Source: Bacillota bacterium
GTDB lineage: Bacteria; Bacillota; Clostridia; DSM-8532
NCBI GenBank assembly: GCA_023443745.1
Contig: JAEZTB010000048.1
Span: 62,001 to 126,000, forward strand
Direction of reading: 5' to 3'
DNA: 64,000 nt
Made by a program: the position numbers and the translations under genes. Below the pieces are notes generated by a model. It had not been told where the DNA came from and made no database searches. It worked only from the letters and a program-made list of their open reading frames with translations. Positions 45,004 to 54,239 of this stretch are shown one piece after another. The first letter of the stretch is position 1. Each line of letters begins with the position of its first letter.

Positions 45004-45609
45004 TTAGTGAAACATTTGTTTTAATGCATCCTTAATAATCTGCTCAACCGACTTTTCCTCCGCAAAGGAACAAGAAACTGCGCGGCTGGCCTCCTGCGAT
45101 GAGTATCCCAGCATGACCAGCGCACTTAAGGCTTCGGCAATCCGATTATCCTTAAAGGACGATTGATCGGGCATATCACACCTTAATTCAGGACTATTAA
45201 CCTGTTCTTTTTTCAACTTATCCTTGAGCTCAAGAATTATTCTCTGCGCCGTTTTCTTGCCAATACCCGGTGCTTTGGTAAACTTATCGGCATCATCGGT
45301 TAAAACGGCTAAGCCAAATTGGGACGGCGCAATATTGGATACCAGCGACAGAGCGGCTTTAGGGCCGACTCCCGACACCGAAAGAAGCTGTTCAAACATT
45401 TTAAGCTCTTCCTCACTTAAAAAGCCATAAAGGGCCTGGATGTCCTCCCGGACATAAAAATGGGTATGCACCTTTATCTCACTTCCCGGCGCCTGGCAGC
45501 TGCATAGCGCCGTGGTAGTGGTAAAAACCTTATAGCCCACGCCATGAACATCCAAAATAATGCTGTCAGCCGTTTTTCTTTCCAGTATTCCTTTTAAATA
45601 GGCAAACAC
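45004..45609 (-). CDS. ruvA: Holliday junction DNA-binding protein RuvA
   Basis: A 201-aa protein with the OB domain (MFAYLKGILERK), tandem helix-hairpin-helix motifs (LLSVSGVGPKAALSLVS; KAPGIGKKTAQRIILELKDKL) and the C-terminal RuvB-contacting domain (ALVMLGYSSQEASRAV). It binds four-way junctions and loads RuvB. Start is GTG. The preceding small ORF ends 2 bases before it, implying translational coupling. Confidence 0.98.
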   Translation of the reverse strand: MFAYLKGILERKTADSIILDVHGVGYKVFTTTTALCSCQAPGSEIKVHTHFYVREDIQALYGFLSEEELKMFEQLLSVSGVGPKAALSLVSNIAPSQFGLAVLTDDADKFTKAPGIGKKTAQRIILELKDKLKKEQVNSPELRCDMPDQSSFKDNRIAEALSALVMLGYSSQEASRAVSCSFAEEKSVEQIIKDALKQMFH

Positions 45610-45611
45610 AA

Positions 45612-45782
45612 TTAATCCCCATTTCCTGTGTAAGGATATTCCTTAACGCCAAGCTTGGCCTGGAGTTCCTCAACTAAAACTCTGTACGCTTCGATTTCCT
45701 CGCGAAGCTCTTTTAAGAGTTCATCCTTTATTCTGACTACCTCAATGATTTCTTCCTTTGACATCTCTTCTAGATTAACCAC
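45612..45782 (-). CDS. 56-aa coiled-coil protein
   Basis: GTG start at 45782 with GGTGAGGGG 5 bases upstream; ends with TAA at 45612 immediately before ruvA. The product is charged and helical: KEEIIEVVRIKDELLKELRE then YRVLVEELQAKLGV, a clear coiled coil. Ribosome site, coupling to ruvA and position between cheR and ruvA make it a real gene. Function unknown; an adapter or regulatory partner is conceivable. Confidence 0.75.
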   Translation of the reverse strand: MVNLEEMSKEEIIEVVRIKDELLKELREEIEAYRVLVEELQAKLGVKEYPYTGNGD

Positions 45783-45791
45783 AAATACCCC

Positions 45792-46586
45792 TCACCTTTC
45801 GATTTTTTGATAAAAAAATGTTTCAATAGGCCTGATATCAAATTTCTGATAATTCATGATCTGCTCCGTACTACCAATAAAAAGCACGCCGTTCTTAACC
45901 AGTGATTTGCTGAATTCGGTAAAAATGTAATCTTTAGCTTCCTCAGTAAAGTAGATCAGGACATTCCGGCAAAGAATAATATCCATCCCCTTGGGATAGG
46001 GATCACGTAAAAGATTAAGCTGCTTGAACTGAACGCATCTTCTGACCTTCTCGGACAACTGGTATAGATCCTCATTGACTTTTAAGAAATGCTTGTCCAG
46101 AAACTCTTTAGGCAGCTCTTTAAGGCTTCGGGAAGAGTAAAGCCCCATCTTAGCCTTCTGCATTGCATTATTGTCTATATCGGTAGCCAGAATACTGATT
46201 TTCTCCAGTGGAAGAAATTTATTGAGAATCATAACCACCGTGTAAGGCTCATCACCCGTTGAGCAGGCAGAGCTCCATATCTTAACCTCGGATAGGTTCT
46301 TTTCCTTTGCAAATTCCGGGATTATTCTATTCTCAAACAATTCCCATTGATTGGGGTTCCGGTAAAACTCTGAAACATTGATTGTGAGATAATTAATAAA
46401 TATATTGTAGAGCTCTTTATTAACCTTGATTTCCTCAAGAAAAGCTATATATGTAGAAAATCCGTACTTCTCAACCAACGACGTTATACGCCGCTTCATT
46501 TGCTTTTCTTTATAAAGATTCAAGTCGATATAGGAAAGACTATAAAATTTTGCTTTAAAGAGCTCATAATCATAAAACCTGTCCAT
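45792..46586 (-). CDS. cheR: CheR-type chemoreceptor methyltransferase
   Basis: A 264-aa SAM-dependent enzyme that methylates glutamates of chemoreceptors. The N-terminal helical domain is followed by the SAM fold with WSSACSTGDEPYTV, ILATDIDNNAMQKA and DIILCRNVLIYF. The start at 46586 follows GGGGG; a reading 24 bases longer has no ribosome site. Its placement beside ruvA and ispH, away from other chemotaxis genes, is unusual. It lies 9 bases upstream of the coiled-coil gene. Confidence 0.92.
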   Translation of the reverse strand: MDRFYDYELFKAKFYSLSYIDLNLYKEKQMKRRITSLVEKYGFSTYIAFLEEIKVNKELYNIFINYLTINVSEFYRNPNQWELFENRIIPEFAKEKNLSEVKIWSSACSTGDEPYTVVMILNKFLPLEKISILATDIDNNAMQKAKMGLYSSRSLKELPKEFLDKHFLKVNEDLYQLSEKVRRCVQFKQLNLLRDPYPKGMDIILCRNVLIYFTEEAKDYIFTEFSKSLVKNGVLFIGSTEQIMNYQKFDIRPIETFFYQKIER

Positions 46587-46632
46587 CAAAGCCCCCAAAG
46601 TTAAAAACATTTTAAATCATAAATACACAACA

Positions 46633-46657
46633 GCAAGACCGGAAAGACCGGTCTTGC
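46633..46657 (-). terminator. Hairpin after the ispH-S1 operon
   Basis: GCAAGACCGG, 5 bases, CCGGTCTTGC: a perfect 10-bp stem beyond the fusion-gene stop. The following minus-strand sequence is only mildly T-rich. Confidence 0.65.
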
Positions 46658-46696
46658 CTTAAAAATACATTTATAGCTGCTTTTGGCTTTACACTA

Positions 46697-48703
46697 CTAT
46701 TTCTTCTCATTGAGAATATCACCGATGGTATTGGGCATATCCTCATTATGCTCAGAAGGAACATCCTCATCGCCTTCACCTATTGGTTCACCCTCACGAA
46801 CAGGATCTATGGGGTTAACTTCCTTAATGGAAAGACTGATCTTCTTAAGCTCGGTATTGATATCCATAATCTTCATCTCTACCTGCTGTCCAACAGTAAG
46901 CACCTCATCGGGTCTGCCAATACGTGCATTGGAGATCTGGGAGATATGGACCAAACCTTCCACGCCTTCTTCAAGCTCAACAAAAACACCAAAAGGAACC
47001 ATACGAAGAATAGTACCGGTTACAACATCTCCAGCGTTGTATTTGTTTTCAATATTGTACCAGGGATTATCCTCAGCTTTTCTGTAGCCTAAAGAAATCT
47101 TCTTCTTTTCTCTGTCAAAATTAATAACACGTACCGTAACAGTATCGCCCACATGAAGAACCTTGGACGGATCATCAATCTTCTTCCAGGAAAGCTCCGA
47201 AACATGGATAAGGCCGTCAACACCGCCAAGATCGACAAACACACCAAATTTAGTGAGGCTCTTAACGGTACCTGTATATTCCTTGCCATTTTCAACTTCA
47301 TTCCAGAAGCCTTCAGACTTCTTGTTCTTTTCCTCTTCAAGAAGTATACGGCATGAACCTACAACACGTCTCTTATTAGCCATTTCAGTAAGAAGCAACC
47401 TTACCTTCTTACCCTGAAAAGGTGTCAGATCCTTAATAAATCTGTCACTGAGCTGGGAGGCCGGGATGAAAATGCGAACGCTTTTAAAATCAGCAACTGC
47501 ACCGCCTTTGACGATTTCCTTAATAACCGCTTCAATAGGTGTATTGCTCTTAAATGCTTCTTCAGCTATTTCATAGCCTCGAGCAGAATCAACCTTTTTC
47601 TTTGAAAGAGAGACATTGCCTTCACCGTCATTAATTTTTACGATGAGAGCTTCAATTTCTTTACCCGTCTTTAAGTCCTTCTCCGGATCGAAATCAGGAT
47701 CATCAAGGAATTCTTCCATTGGGATAAGACCATCGGCCTTGTAGCCCAAATCTACGAATACGTCATTGTTATTGTATCCGATAATTTTTCCTTTAATGAC
47801 TTCGTTGGTCCTAAGCTCGGTAAAAGTCATCTCCAGGGCTTTGCTGAAATCAATTTCGCCTTCGTGCCCATTCATCATGTCTTCCATGTGAAAAATAACC
47901 TCCTTGATTACCGACTCTGGTGTTGACGCCCCCGCGGTAATCCCCACTGTTCTCTTGTTTTTATCGAAAAGAGGCAACTCATCCGCACTTTCTACAAGAT
48001 GTGTTTCAGAACAGTTCTCCTTGCAGATTTCATACAATTTCTGCGTGTTTGAACTATTCCTTCCCCCTACAACGATCATTACATCAACATTTCGCGATAG
48101 CTCTGCGGCCTCGGATTGTCTCTGCACAGTCGCATTACATATTGTATCAAATTTTAATACGAATGCAAACTTTTTCTTTAGAACTTCACAAATCTTCTCA
48201 TATTTTGTTCTTTTAAAGGTTGTCTGTGCTACAACAATTACTTTTCGGTCAGTTTCATGCAGGCTTTCAGCTTCACTTTCTTGGGATATAATCAAAGCTT
48301 TTCCCCCACACCATCCGTTTATTCCAACAACTTCAGGATGTTGTGGATCACCGACAATTACAATGCCGTAGCCGGCCTGATCCTGAGCCTCAACAATTTC
48401 ATGGATACGTTTGACATAAGGGCACGTTGCATCAAGTATTTTAACCTTACGGTTGTTTAATTCATCATAGACTCGCTTTCCTATACCATGGGCACGGATA
48501 ATGACACAATCTCCCTCTTTTAAAGCTTCCACCTTGTCGAGGGTTTTAATACCCTTCATTTCAAGCTCATCAATAACCTGTTGGTTATGAATAAGCTCAC
48601 CCATAGTATAGACTGTACCATCATAATTTAAGTCAAATGCTGTTTTGACAGCTTTATCCACCCCGAAGCAAAACCCGGAGTATTTAGCCCGTTTTATTTC
48701 CAT
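46697..48703 (-). CDS. IspH (HMBPP reductase) fused to ribosomal protein S1
   Basis: A 668-aa fusion. Residues 1-285 are IspH, the [4Fe-4S] enzyme making IPP and DMAPP: FCFGVDKA (C12), LDATCPYVK and CNATVQRQ supply the cluster cysteines, and HPEVVGI the acidic motif. Residues about 298-626 are four S1 RNA-binding repeats (such as GVFVDLGGVDGLIHVSELSW). The fusion is a known clostridial arrangement. The start at 48703 follows AGAGGG; an ORF 36 bases longer has none. It ends the hutP-cmk-plsC operon. Confidence 0.96.
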   Translation of the reverse strand: MEIKRAKYSGFCFGVDKAVKTAFDLNYDGTVYTMGELIHNQQVIDELEMKGIKTLDKVEALKEGDCVIIRAHGIGKRVYDELNNRKVKILDATCPYVKRIHEIVEAQDQAGYGIVIVGDPQHPEVVGINGWCGGKALIISQESEAESLHETDRKVIVVAQTTFKRTKYEKICEVLKKKFAFVLKFDTICNATVQRQSEAAELSRNVDVMIVVGGRNSSNTQKLYEICKENCSETHLVESADELPLFDKNKRTVGITAGASTPESVIKEVIFHMEDMMNGHEGEIDFSKALEMTFTELRTNEVIKGKIIGYNNNDVFVDLGYKADGLIPMEEFLDDPDFDPEKDLKTGKEIEALIVKINDGEGNVSLSKKKVDSARGYEIAEEAFKSNTPIEAVIKEIVKGGAVADFKSVRIFIPASQLSDRFIKDLTPFQGKKVRLLLTEMANKRRVVGSCRILLEEEKNKKSEGFWNEVENGKEYTGTVKSLTKFGVFVDLGGVDGLIHVSELSWKKIDDPSKVLHVGDTVTVRVINFDREKKKISLGYRKAEDNPWYNIENKYNAGDVVTGTILRMVPFGVFVELEEGVEGLVHISQISNARIGRPDEVLTVGQQVEMKIMDINTELKKISLSIKEVNPIDPVREGEPIGEGDEDVPSEHNEDMPNTIGDILNEKK

Positions 48704-48728
48704 CTCGACCCTCTTAATCAAATACTTT

Positions 48729-49307
48729 TTACTGACCAATCAAGCTATAAATCTTATCCATAATATTTTGGGTTATCTCTTTCAGCTCTTCTTTGGAAGC
48801 ATGCTCTCCTTCTTGTTTTGGGGGTATAACAAAAGGCTCTCCAAAAACCAACTCCCAGCGCGTCTTTTTAATTTTGTTTACACCGACGGGAAGTATTGGA
48901 GAATTGGAATGCAAAGCCAACATGGCAGCCCCAGCTTTACGTTTGGCAGGGTCTTTCTTGGGCGTTCTCGTCCCTTCAGGGAATACTCCTACCACCTCAC
49001 CCTGTTCAAGAAGCTTATATACGGTTCTTACTGAACCCACATCACCTTTGCCCCTACTCACCGGAAAGGCGCCAATCCTGTTTAAAAGAAAGGCCAGTAT
49101 AGGGTTTTTGAATAGCTCTACCTTAGCCATATAATGAATCTTTCTTTTCATATAAACAGCAATGATAAACATATCCATAGCGCTTGGATGATTGGCATAA
49201 AGAAGAAGCGGGCCGGCAGCGGGGATGTTTTCCGCTCCCTTGATCTTTACGCGATAGAATAATGTAAAGTAAATATATAGTACGGCTCTTGCGAAACTAT
49301 AAAGCAT
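48729..49307 (-). CDS. plsC: 1-acyl-sn-glycerol-3-phosphate acyltransferase
   Basis: A 192-aa PlsC enzyme. NHPSAMD supplies the H-x4-D catalytic pair, FPEGTRTPKK the substrate site, and a hydrophobic N-terminus the membrane contact. It makes phosphatidic acid. It overlaps the cmk stop by 11 bases and lies 25 bases before the ispH-S1 start, so it sits in the middle of the operon. Confidence 0.93.
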   Translation of the reverse strand: MLYSFARAVLYIYFTLFYRVKIKGAENIPAAGPLLLYANHPSAMDMFIIAVYMKRKIHYMAKVELFKNPILAFLLNRIGAFPVSRGKGDVGSVRTVYKLLEQGEVVGVFPEGTRTPKKDPAKRKAGAAMLALHSNSPILPVGVNKIKKTRWELVFGEPFVIPPKQEGEHASKEELKEITQNIMDKIYSLIGQ

Positions 49308-49983
49308 AGGTAAGCCCCTTCATTTTTACTTGTTCTAATATCTTCTCCACCACTTGATCTATTGTAAGGCCGCTTGTATCAAGAAGAACGGCGTCCTCAG
49401 CCTTTTTTAAAGGAGAAGCCTCCCGGTGGCTGTCATTATAATCCCGAATCTCAATTTCTTCCTCAAGTTCTTTAAAGGTTTTGGTAAGGAGTCCTTTATT
49501 TTTAAGCTCCTGATACCGTCTTTGTGCCCGTTCATGGACTGATGCAGTTAAAAATATTTTAACCTGTGCATTAGGAAGAACATGAGTACCGATATCACGT
49601 CCATCCATAACCACACCGTTGTTGCTGGCTATTTTCTGCTGGAGCTCCACAAGCCGTTCTCTAACTACCGGAATAGCCGATACATTGGAGGCTCCCATGG
49701 ATACCTCATCGGTGCGTATTAAGCCCGTAACGTCTTCACCATCCAAAAGAACCTTCTGATTGCCGGATTCGAATGTTATCCTGATATCCAAACTGTGTAG
49801 AAGACTTGAGACCCCTTCACTGTCCCGTGTATCAATATCAAGACGGATAGCCTTCAAGGCTAGGGCCCTGTACATGGCACCTGTATCAAGGTACATAATT
49901 CCAAGTCTCTGGGAAAGGTACTTGGCTATTGTGCTTTTTCCGGCTCCCGAAGGACCGTCAATAGCTATCTGTATTGGTTGCAT
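49297..49983 (-). CDS. cmk: Cytidylate kinase
   Basis: A 228-aa kinase that phosphorylates CMP and dCMP. The P-loop GPSGAGKST is at residues 10-18; GTMYRA-like DTGAMYRALA and DGRDIGTHVLPNA are intact. The start at 49983 follows GGGGGTG; a 36-base longer reading has no site. It follows hutP by 32 bases and overlaps plsC, in the conserved clostridial order. Confidence 0.97.
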   Translation of the reverse strand: MQPIQIAIDGPSGAGKSTIAKYLSQRLGIMYLDTGAMYRALALKAIRLDIDTRDSEGVSSLLHSLDIRITFESGNQKVLLDGEDVTGLIRTDEVSMGASNVSAIPVVRERLVELQQKIASNNGVVMDGRDIGTHVLPNAQVKIFLTASVHERAQRRYQELKNKGLLTKTFKELEEEIEIRDYNDSHREASPLKKAEDAVLLDTSGLTIDQVVEKILEQVKMKGLTYAL

Positions 49984-50015
49984 AAAACACCCCCGCAAAA
50001 AAAAGCTGCATTTAT

Positions 50016-50441
50016 TCAAACCACCCTGTGGCCGGTTCCAATGGCAATTTCATTAAGGTGCAGGAGTCCAATTCCAAAGAATACCGCAACGCTTACATGT
50101 TCGCCATAGCGGGCTACTGCAATCTTCCCCCCGACATTTAAACCTAAGGCCTTGGGCATAACCTGGGATAAGGCCTCTCGTGCAGCTCCGGCTACCGCCC
50201 CTTCCTCATTGTGACATTCTTCAATGACACCTTCTCGTTTGGCAGAAACCACAGCTCTCTCAACGATTTTCATGACGGAACTGATAAACTCGCCGCCATA
50301 ATCCACAGCAACCGTTTTAATGCCCTTTATTGCAAAGTTCTTTTTCAGTTCCTTTTCTTCTTCTCTGTCATTGGTAAGGGATATCATAATGGCAGCCTTG
50401 ACCACATCCTTGCTGCCATAATTTTTATTATCAAGTTCCAT
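50016..50441 (-). CDS. HutP-family RNA-binding regulator
   Basis: A 141-aa protein of the HutP family, a metal- and ligand-dependent RNA-binding antiterminator known from the Bacillus histidine-utilisation operon. Family features visible are AAIMISLTNDREEE, the metal-site region ECHNEEGAVAGAAREALSQ and VGGKIAVARYGEHVSVAVFFGIGLLHLNEIAIG. The start at 50441 follows GGGAGGGC. It is the first gene of the cmk-plsC-ispH-S1 operon rather than a hut operon, and a large palindromic repeat lies directly upstream. Confidence 0.9.
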   Translation of the reverse strand: MELDNKNYGSKDVVKAAIMISLTNDREEEKELKKNFAIKGIKTVAVDYGGEFISSVMKIVERAVVSAKREGVIEECHNEEGAVAGAAREALSQVMPKALGLNVGGKIAVARYGEHVSVAVFFGIGLLHLNEIAIGTGHRVV

Positions 50442-50500
50442 GGTTTTGCCCTCCCTCAATGGTTGAAAAATCATGTGCATATACATGACTATTAATGATT

Positions 50501-50605
50501 ATAACATGAAGTGTTTCAATAACTTGGGTACCTGTCACCTTTAGGCGTTCGAAATTTTAATTTCGGTAACGCCTAAAGGTGACAGGTAAGATTATTATAT
50601 TTCAA
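50501..50605. repeat. Modular palindromic repeat, copy B
   Basis: Left end ATAACATGAAGTGTTTCAAT, then perfect 21-bp inverted arms 50529-50549 and 50568-50588 (TACCTGTCACCTTTAGGCGTT and its complement) around a core CGAAA...TTTCG, and a right end GATTATTATAT. It can form a long cruciform or RNA hairpin. It lies upstream of hutP. Confidence 0.8.
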
Positions 50606-50697
50606 TTGGCTGATCATAACAAGAATAACCTTTCTAAACATAGCAACTAAAGCAAACCGAGTACGGGCTTCACAAGAACTTAATCCGCAAGGACCGT

Positions 50698-51126
50698 TTA
50701 TTCAGCCTTCAATGTACGTACTTTAAAGATACGATTTACACCAGGGTTGATTAATACTGTACTTCCTTTCAGATCTGTTATAAGCTGCCCTTTTTGAGAT
50801 AACAGAAAAACATAAAAAGGTGAGGCGTCAAGCTTAAGCTGAATTTCAACAACATCGCCGTCTGAAATCGATAGTTCTACCGGAAAGGCGTCAACCGTCT
50901 TGTATAGGGCGCCATTAATAAGCACAGCCGCTGTATTGGGTGTATAATTGCCTAAAGCATTCAACGAAAATGTTCCTTTATAAATCAAGGTTTCATATGT
51001 TTTAAGGGTCCTACCGTTCATGGAATCATCCGTGAGCTTTGACCGATAGGGCGAAGTCAAAAGAAGCTGGGTAGTGATAAGTATCGCCATCATTAATAAG
51101 GATAACATTTTTAATAGGTTTTCCAT
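50698..51126 (-). CDS. Exported or membrane-anchored protein of unknown function
   Basis: A 142-aa protein with an N-terminal hydrophobic helix (about 6-25, no lipobox) and a beta-rich domain (VLINGALYKTVDAFPVELSISD). Such a domain recalls small Ig-like surface modules, but no named family is recognised. AGGAGTTGGTTGC precedes the ATG. It lies between the flavoprotein gene and hutP on the same strand. Confidence 0.7.
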   Translation of the reverse strand: MENLLKMLSLLMMAILITTQLLLTSPYRSKLTDDSMNGRTLKTYETLIYKGTFSLNALGNYTPNTAAVLINGALYKTVDAFPVELSISDGDVVEIQLKLDASPFYVFLLSQKGQLITDLKGSTVLINPGVNRIFKVRTLKAE

Positions 51127-51213
51127 GCAACCAACTCCTAAGGCTAGCGTACGGTCATGCCGGTAGCTGTTAGTTTTCCCCCTAATAGGTTGGTTGATAC
51201 AGTAAAGGTGCGT

Positions 51214-52443
51214 TTATGCGTTGCTTCCCGCTGTATAGCCTGTTGATAAGGCAATGGTCAGATTGTACCCGCCGGTATAGGCATCGACATCAATCATTTC
51301 ACCTGCAAAATAAAGCCCTTTGACAAGCTTGGATTCCATTGTGGCAGGATTGATCTCCTTGACTGAAATTCCCCCCGCCGTCACTATTGCCTCTTCAATT
51401 GGGCGTGCTTTGGAAACGGTAAGCTTTAAACCCTTAAAAAGCGTTACAAGCTCCCTTCTTTCATTTTTGGTTATTTGATTAACCGGCTTTTCGGAAGGAA
51501 TATCTGAGAGTGAAACAATTATAGGGATCAAGCTCTTAGGAAGCAGATCACCTAAGGCATTATCGAACTGCTTTCTTGAATATTTCGAAAAATCCCTCTG
51601 TATGCGCAAATCCAGTGTTTCTTCATCCAACGCGGGCTTTAAGTCAATCTTAAGGATTGAATCCTTAAAGCCGCAATCAAGAATATGACGGCTTGCGCTT
51701 AAAATCATAGGCCCTGAAACCCCAAAATGGGTAAAGAGCATTTCACCTTGCTCCTGGTAAACCTTGGTTCCAGCATTGTCATATACTGTAAGCCCTACAT
51801 TCTTTAAGGCAAGCCCTTGAACCTCAGTCACCCATTTTTCTTTAGTTTCAAGGGGAACCAGGGATGGCTTGGGCTCTGCCAGAGTATGACCGAGCTCCTG
51901 TGCTATCCGGTATCCGTCACCCGTTGAGCCTGTCATGGGGTAAGAAAGTCCGCCCGTTGCCAAAATCACTGAATCCAACTCATAGAAGTCATTGTTTTGA
52001 AGCCTTAGTCCCGCTACCCTACCATTCTCACAGATGATATCCTTTACAGGGGAATGATAGTGGAATTGCGCCCCCTGTCTTTGGGCATAGCGAATAAGGG
52101 CATCAGCCACATCATAGGAACGATCAGACTTGGGAAAGACGCGATTTCCCCGCTCAGTCCTTAATGGGACACCATTCGTTTCAAAGAAGTCCATAATGTC
52201 ATAGTTGTTATAATGATGCAGAGAAGAGTAAAGAAATCTTCCGTTTCCCGGGATATTGGAAAGAAGCTCATCCATTTGACAATTATTGGTGATGTTGCAT
52301 CTTCCCTTGCCAGTTATTAAAAGCTTTTTGCCTGAACGATTGTTTTTCTCAAATACAAGTACCTTTTTACCCAAAGCTCCTGCTCTGCCTGCCGCCATCA
52401 GACCGGCGGCACCGGCACCTACTATTCCCACTTGGTTTGCCAT
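51214..52443 (-). CDS. NAD(P)/FAD-dependent oxidoreductase (HI0933/YhiN family)
   Basis: A 409-aa flavoprotein. The N-terminal Rossmann motif GIVGAGAAGLMAAGRAG binds FAD; KKLLITGKGRCNITN and the C-terminal GGISVKEINPATMESK and GEMIDVDAYTGGYN are signatures of the YhiN family of unknown substrate. The ATG at 52443 is family-like; a GGAGGG lies 13 bases upstream, longer than ideal. It is a conserved neighbour of the cmk-ispH region in Clostridia. Confidence 0.9.
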   Translation of the reverse strand: MANQVGIVGAGAAGLMAAGRAGALGKKVLVFEKNNRSGKKLLITGKGRCNITNNCQMDELLSNIPGNGRFLYSSLHHYNNYDIMDFFETNGVPLRTERGNRVFPKSDRSYDVADALIRYAQRQGAQFHYHSPVKDIICENGRVAGLRLQNNDFYELDSVILATGGLSYPMTGSTGDGYRIAQELGHTLAEPKPSLVPLETKEKWVTEVQGLALKNVGLTVYDNAGTKVYQEQGEMLFTHFGVSGPMILSASRHILDCGFKDSILKIDLKPALDEETLDLRIQRDFSKYSRKQFDNALGDLLPKSLIPIIVSLSDIPSEKPVNQITKNERRELVTLFKGLKLTVSKARPIEEAIVTAGGISVKEINPATMESKLVKGLYFAGEMIDVDAYTGGYNLTIALSTGYTAGSNA

Positions 52444-52484
52444 TAGCTGCTTTAAACCCTCCAACGTAAAATTTCAACGTTGCA

Positions 52485-53366
52485 TTAGTCATGAGCCAGT
52501 TCTGTATAATGCTCGTCCTTTTCGTAAACCTGGTACTCGTCCCATATTTTTTCAAGCTTTTCCAAGGTAGTATGAATATTTTCCTTGCGTTTTAATCCAA
52601 TAGCCACAATGAGAGCGTTAATCATTGATAATGGTGCAACCAGCGAGTCCACAAAAGAAGCCATATCGCTGCGAGCAAAAAGGCTGTATTTTGAGTGAAT
52701 AGCCAAAGGTGAGGTTTCATTATCGGTAATTGCGATTACAGTAGCACCCTGTTTCTTGGCAAACTCCATGGCCTTTGATGTACGTTTGGAATAGCGCGGG
52801 AAGCTGATACCAATAACCACGTCGCCTTTTTTCGCATTAACGATCTGTTCAAACATTTCACTGACACTGGTGGTATGTACCAACCGTACATTCTCGAAAA
52901 TGAGATTGAAATAAAAACCTAAAAAACTCGCAAGAGGTGCAGAACTCCGGACCCCCAGAATATAAATCTTGTCACCCTGCAGTATTTCTTCTACAACATG
53001 ATTAAAAGTCTCGGCATCAGCCTCTTCCAGCGTTGCGCGGATCTTGTTGGAATCAGATTGAAGCACACTTTTTAAAACAGTTTCAGAATCAATATGAGCC
53101 GATGAGACTTCCAGTCTTTGGGCTGAAGTCAACTTGCTTTTTATAACTTCTCTTAAAACCTTCTGTAGCTTTGGATAACCATCATAACCTAACTCAATGG
53201 CAAAACGCACTACGGTGGATTCACTTACACCGACCTCTTCACCAAGCCTTGCTGCCGTCATAAAAGCGGCTTTATCATAATGATCCATAATGTAACTGGC
53301 TATCAATTTCTGTCCTTTGCTGAAAGTTGTGTATCTGGCTTTCATCTCTCTAATTAGATTATCCAT
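52485..53366 (-). CDS. RpiR/MurR-family regulator with SIS domain
   Basis: A 293-aa regulator. Residues 1-80 are the RpiR helix-turn-helix (ARLGEEVGVSESTVVRFAIELG), residues about 110-250 a SIS domain (IYILGVRSSAPLASFLGFYF; VVIGISFPRYSKRTSKAMEF) that senses a sugar phosphate. GAGGTG precedes the ATG. It lies upstream of the flavoprotein gene and divergent from sigK. The controlled genes are not evident. Confidence 0.92.
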   Translation of the reverse strand: MDNLIREMKARYTTFSKGQKLIASYIMDHYDKAAFMTAARLGEEVGVSESTVVRFAIELGYDGYPKLQKVLREVIKSKLTSAQRLEVSSAHIDSETVLKSVLQSDSNKIRATLEEADAETFNHVVEEILQGDKIYILGVRSSAPLASFLGFYFNLIFENVRLVHTTSVSEMFEQIVNAKKGDVVIGISFPRYSKRTSKAMEFAKKQGATVIAITDNETSPLAIHSKYSLFARSDMASFVDSLVAPLSMINALIVAIGLKRKENIHTTLEKLEKIWDEYQVYEKDEHYTELAHD

Positions 53367-53538
53367 TAAAACACCTCAAACAATGAATTGTTATTACACC
53401 TATAGGATATATTTTTGCAAGATAAAAATCAAGGTTATGCAATTAAACATTTGGATTGTCCTTCTTTCATAAAGCATGGTAGCATTCTTTTGTCCCATTG
53501 CATATATTATTGTGGCAACTATGGTTGTGAGGTATAGT

Positions 53539-54234
53539 ATGATTTTGTCTTCCTTGCAAGAGCTCGTTACCAGATTTTTATCTCAATACTTTCTGGCAGG
53601 CTTTATAACAGGGCCTCAGTCCTTTCCCCAGCCACTTTCTGCCACAGACGAGCAGAAATACGTAGAGGACTGCAGAAAGGGCGAAGAAAATGCAAGAAAT
53701 ATTCTCATCGAACACAATCTCCGTTTGGTTGCCCATGTTGCCAGAAAATACTCGGTGACCAATACTGATTCTGACGATCTTATTTCAATTGGAACCATTG
53801 GCTTGATTAAAGCTGTATCAAGTTATGACCCCTCCAAAGGAATCCGTCTTGCGACCTATGCCGCCCGTTGTATTGAAAATGAAATTCTGATGCACTTAAG
53901 AGCTTCAAAAAAACTTCAGAATGAGGTCTCGCTGAATGAACCTCTGGGGACTGATCGGGAAGGTAACGAAATCGCCCTAATCGACATTCTCGGCAGTGAG
54001 GATGAGGAGGTTGACGAAAAAGTTGATCTTACTCAGAGAATAAAGAAGTTGTACAGGCTCATTAAGTGTGTTTTGGAAGGCCGCGAACAGGTTATTATAC
54101 GATTACGCTACGGCCTTTGCGGCAACAACGGCAAAACTCAGAGGGAAGTGGCTGAAAGTCTGGGGATTTCCCGATCCTATGTTTCAAGAATCGAAAAAAA
54201 GGCTCTGACAAAGCTTTACGAGGGGTTAAAATAA
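53539..54234 (+). CDS. sigK: RNA polymerase sporulation sigma factor SigK
   Basis: A 231-aa sigma-70 family protein. Region 2 is NLRLVAHVARKYS...DDLISIGTIGLIKAVSSYDP, region 4 TQREVAESLGISRSYVSRIEKKAL. SigK directs late mother-cell gene expression in sporulation. The N-terminus (about residues 1-25) is hydrophobic and resembles the pro-sequence cut before activation. The gene is continuous, with no skin element. The start at 53539 follows GAGG. It is convergent with the YtvI-like gene. Confidence 0.95.
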   Translation: MILSSLQELVTRFLSQYFLAGFITGPQSFPQPLSATDEQKYVEDCRKGEENARNILIEHNLRLVAHVARKYSVTNTDSDDLISIGTIGLIKAVSSYDPSKGIRLATYAARCIENEILMHLRASKKLQNEVSLNEPLGTDREGNEIALIDILGSEDEEVDEKVDLTQRIKKLYRLIKCVLEGREQVIIRLRYGLCGNNGKTQREVAESLGISRSYVSRIEKKALTKLYEGLK

Positions 54235-54239
54235 GAACC

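Noticed and set aside
53539..54234. Interruption of sigK by a skin-type element
   Set aside because: The gene reads through both sigma regions without a break.
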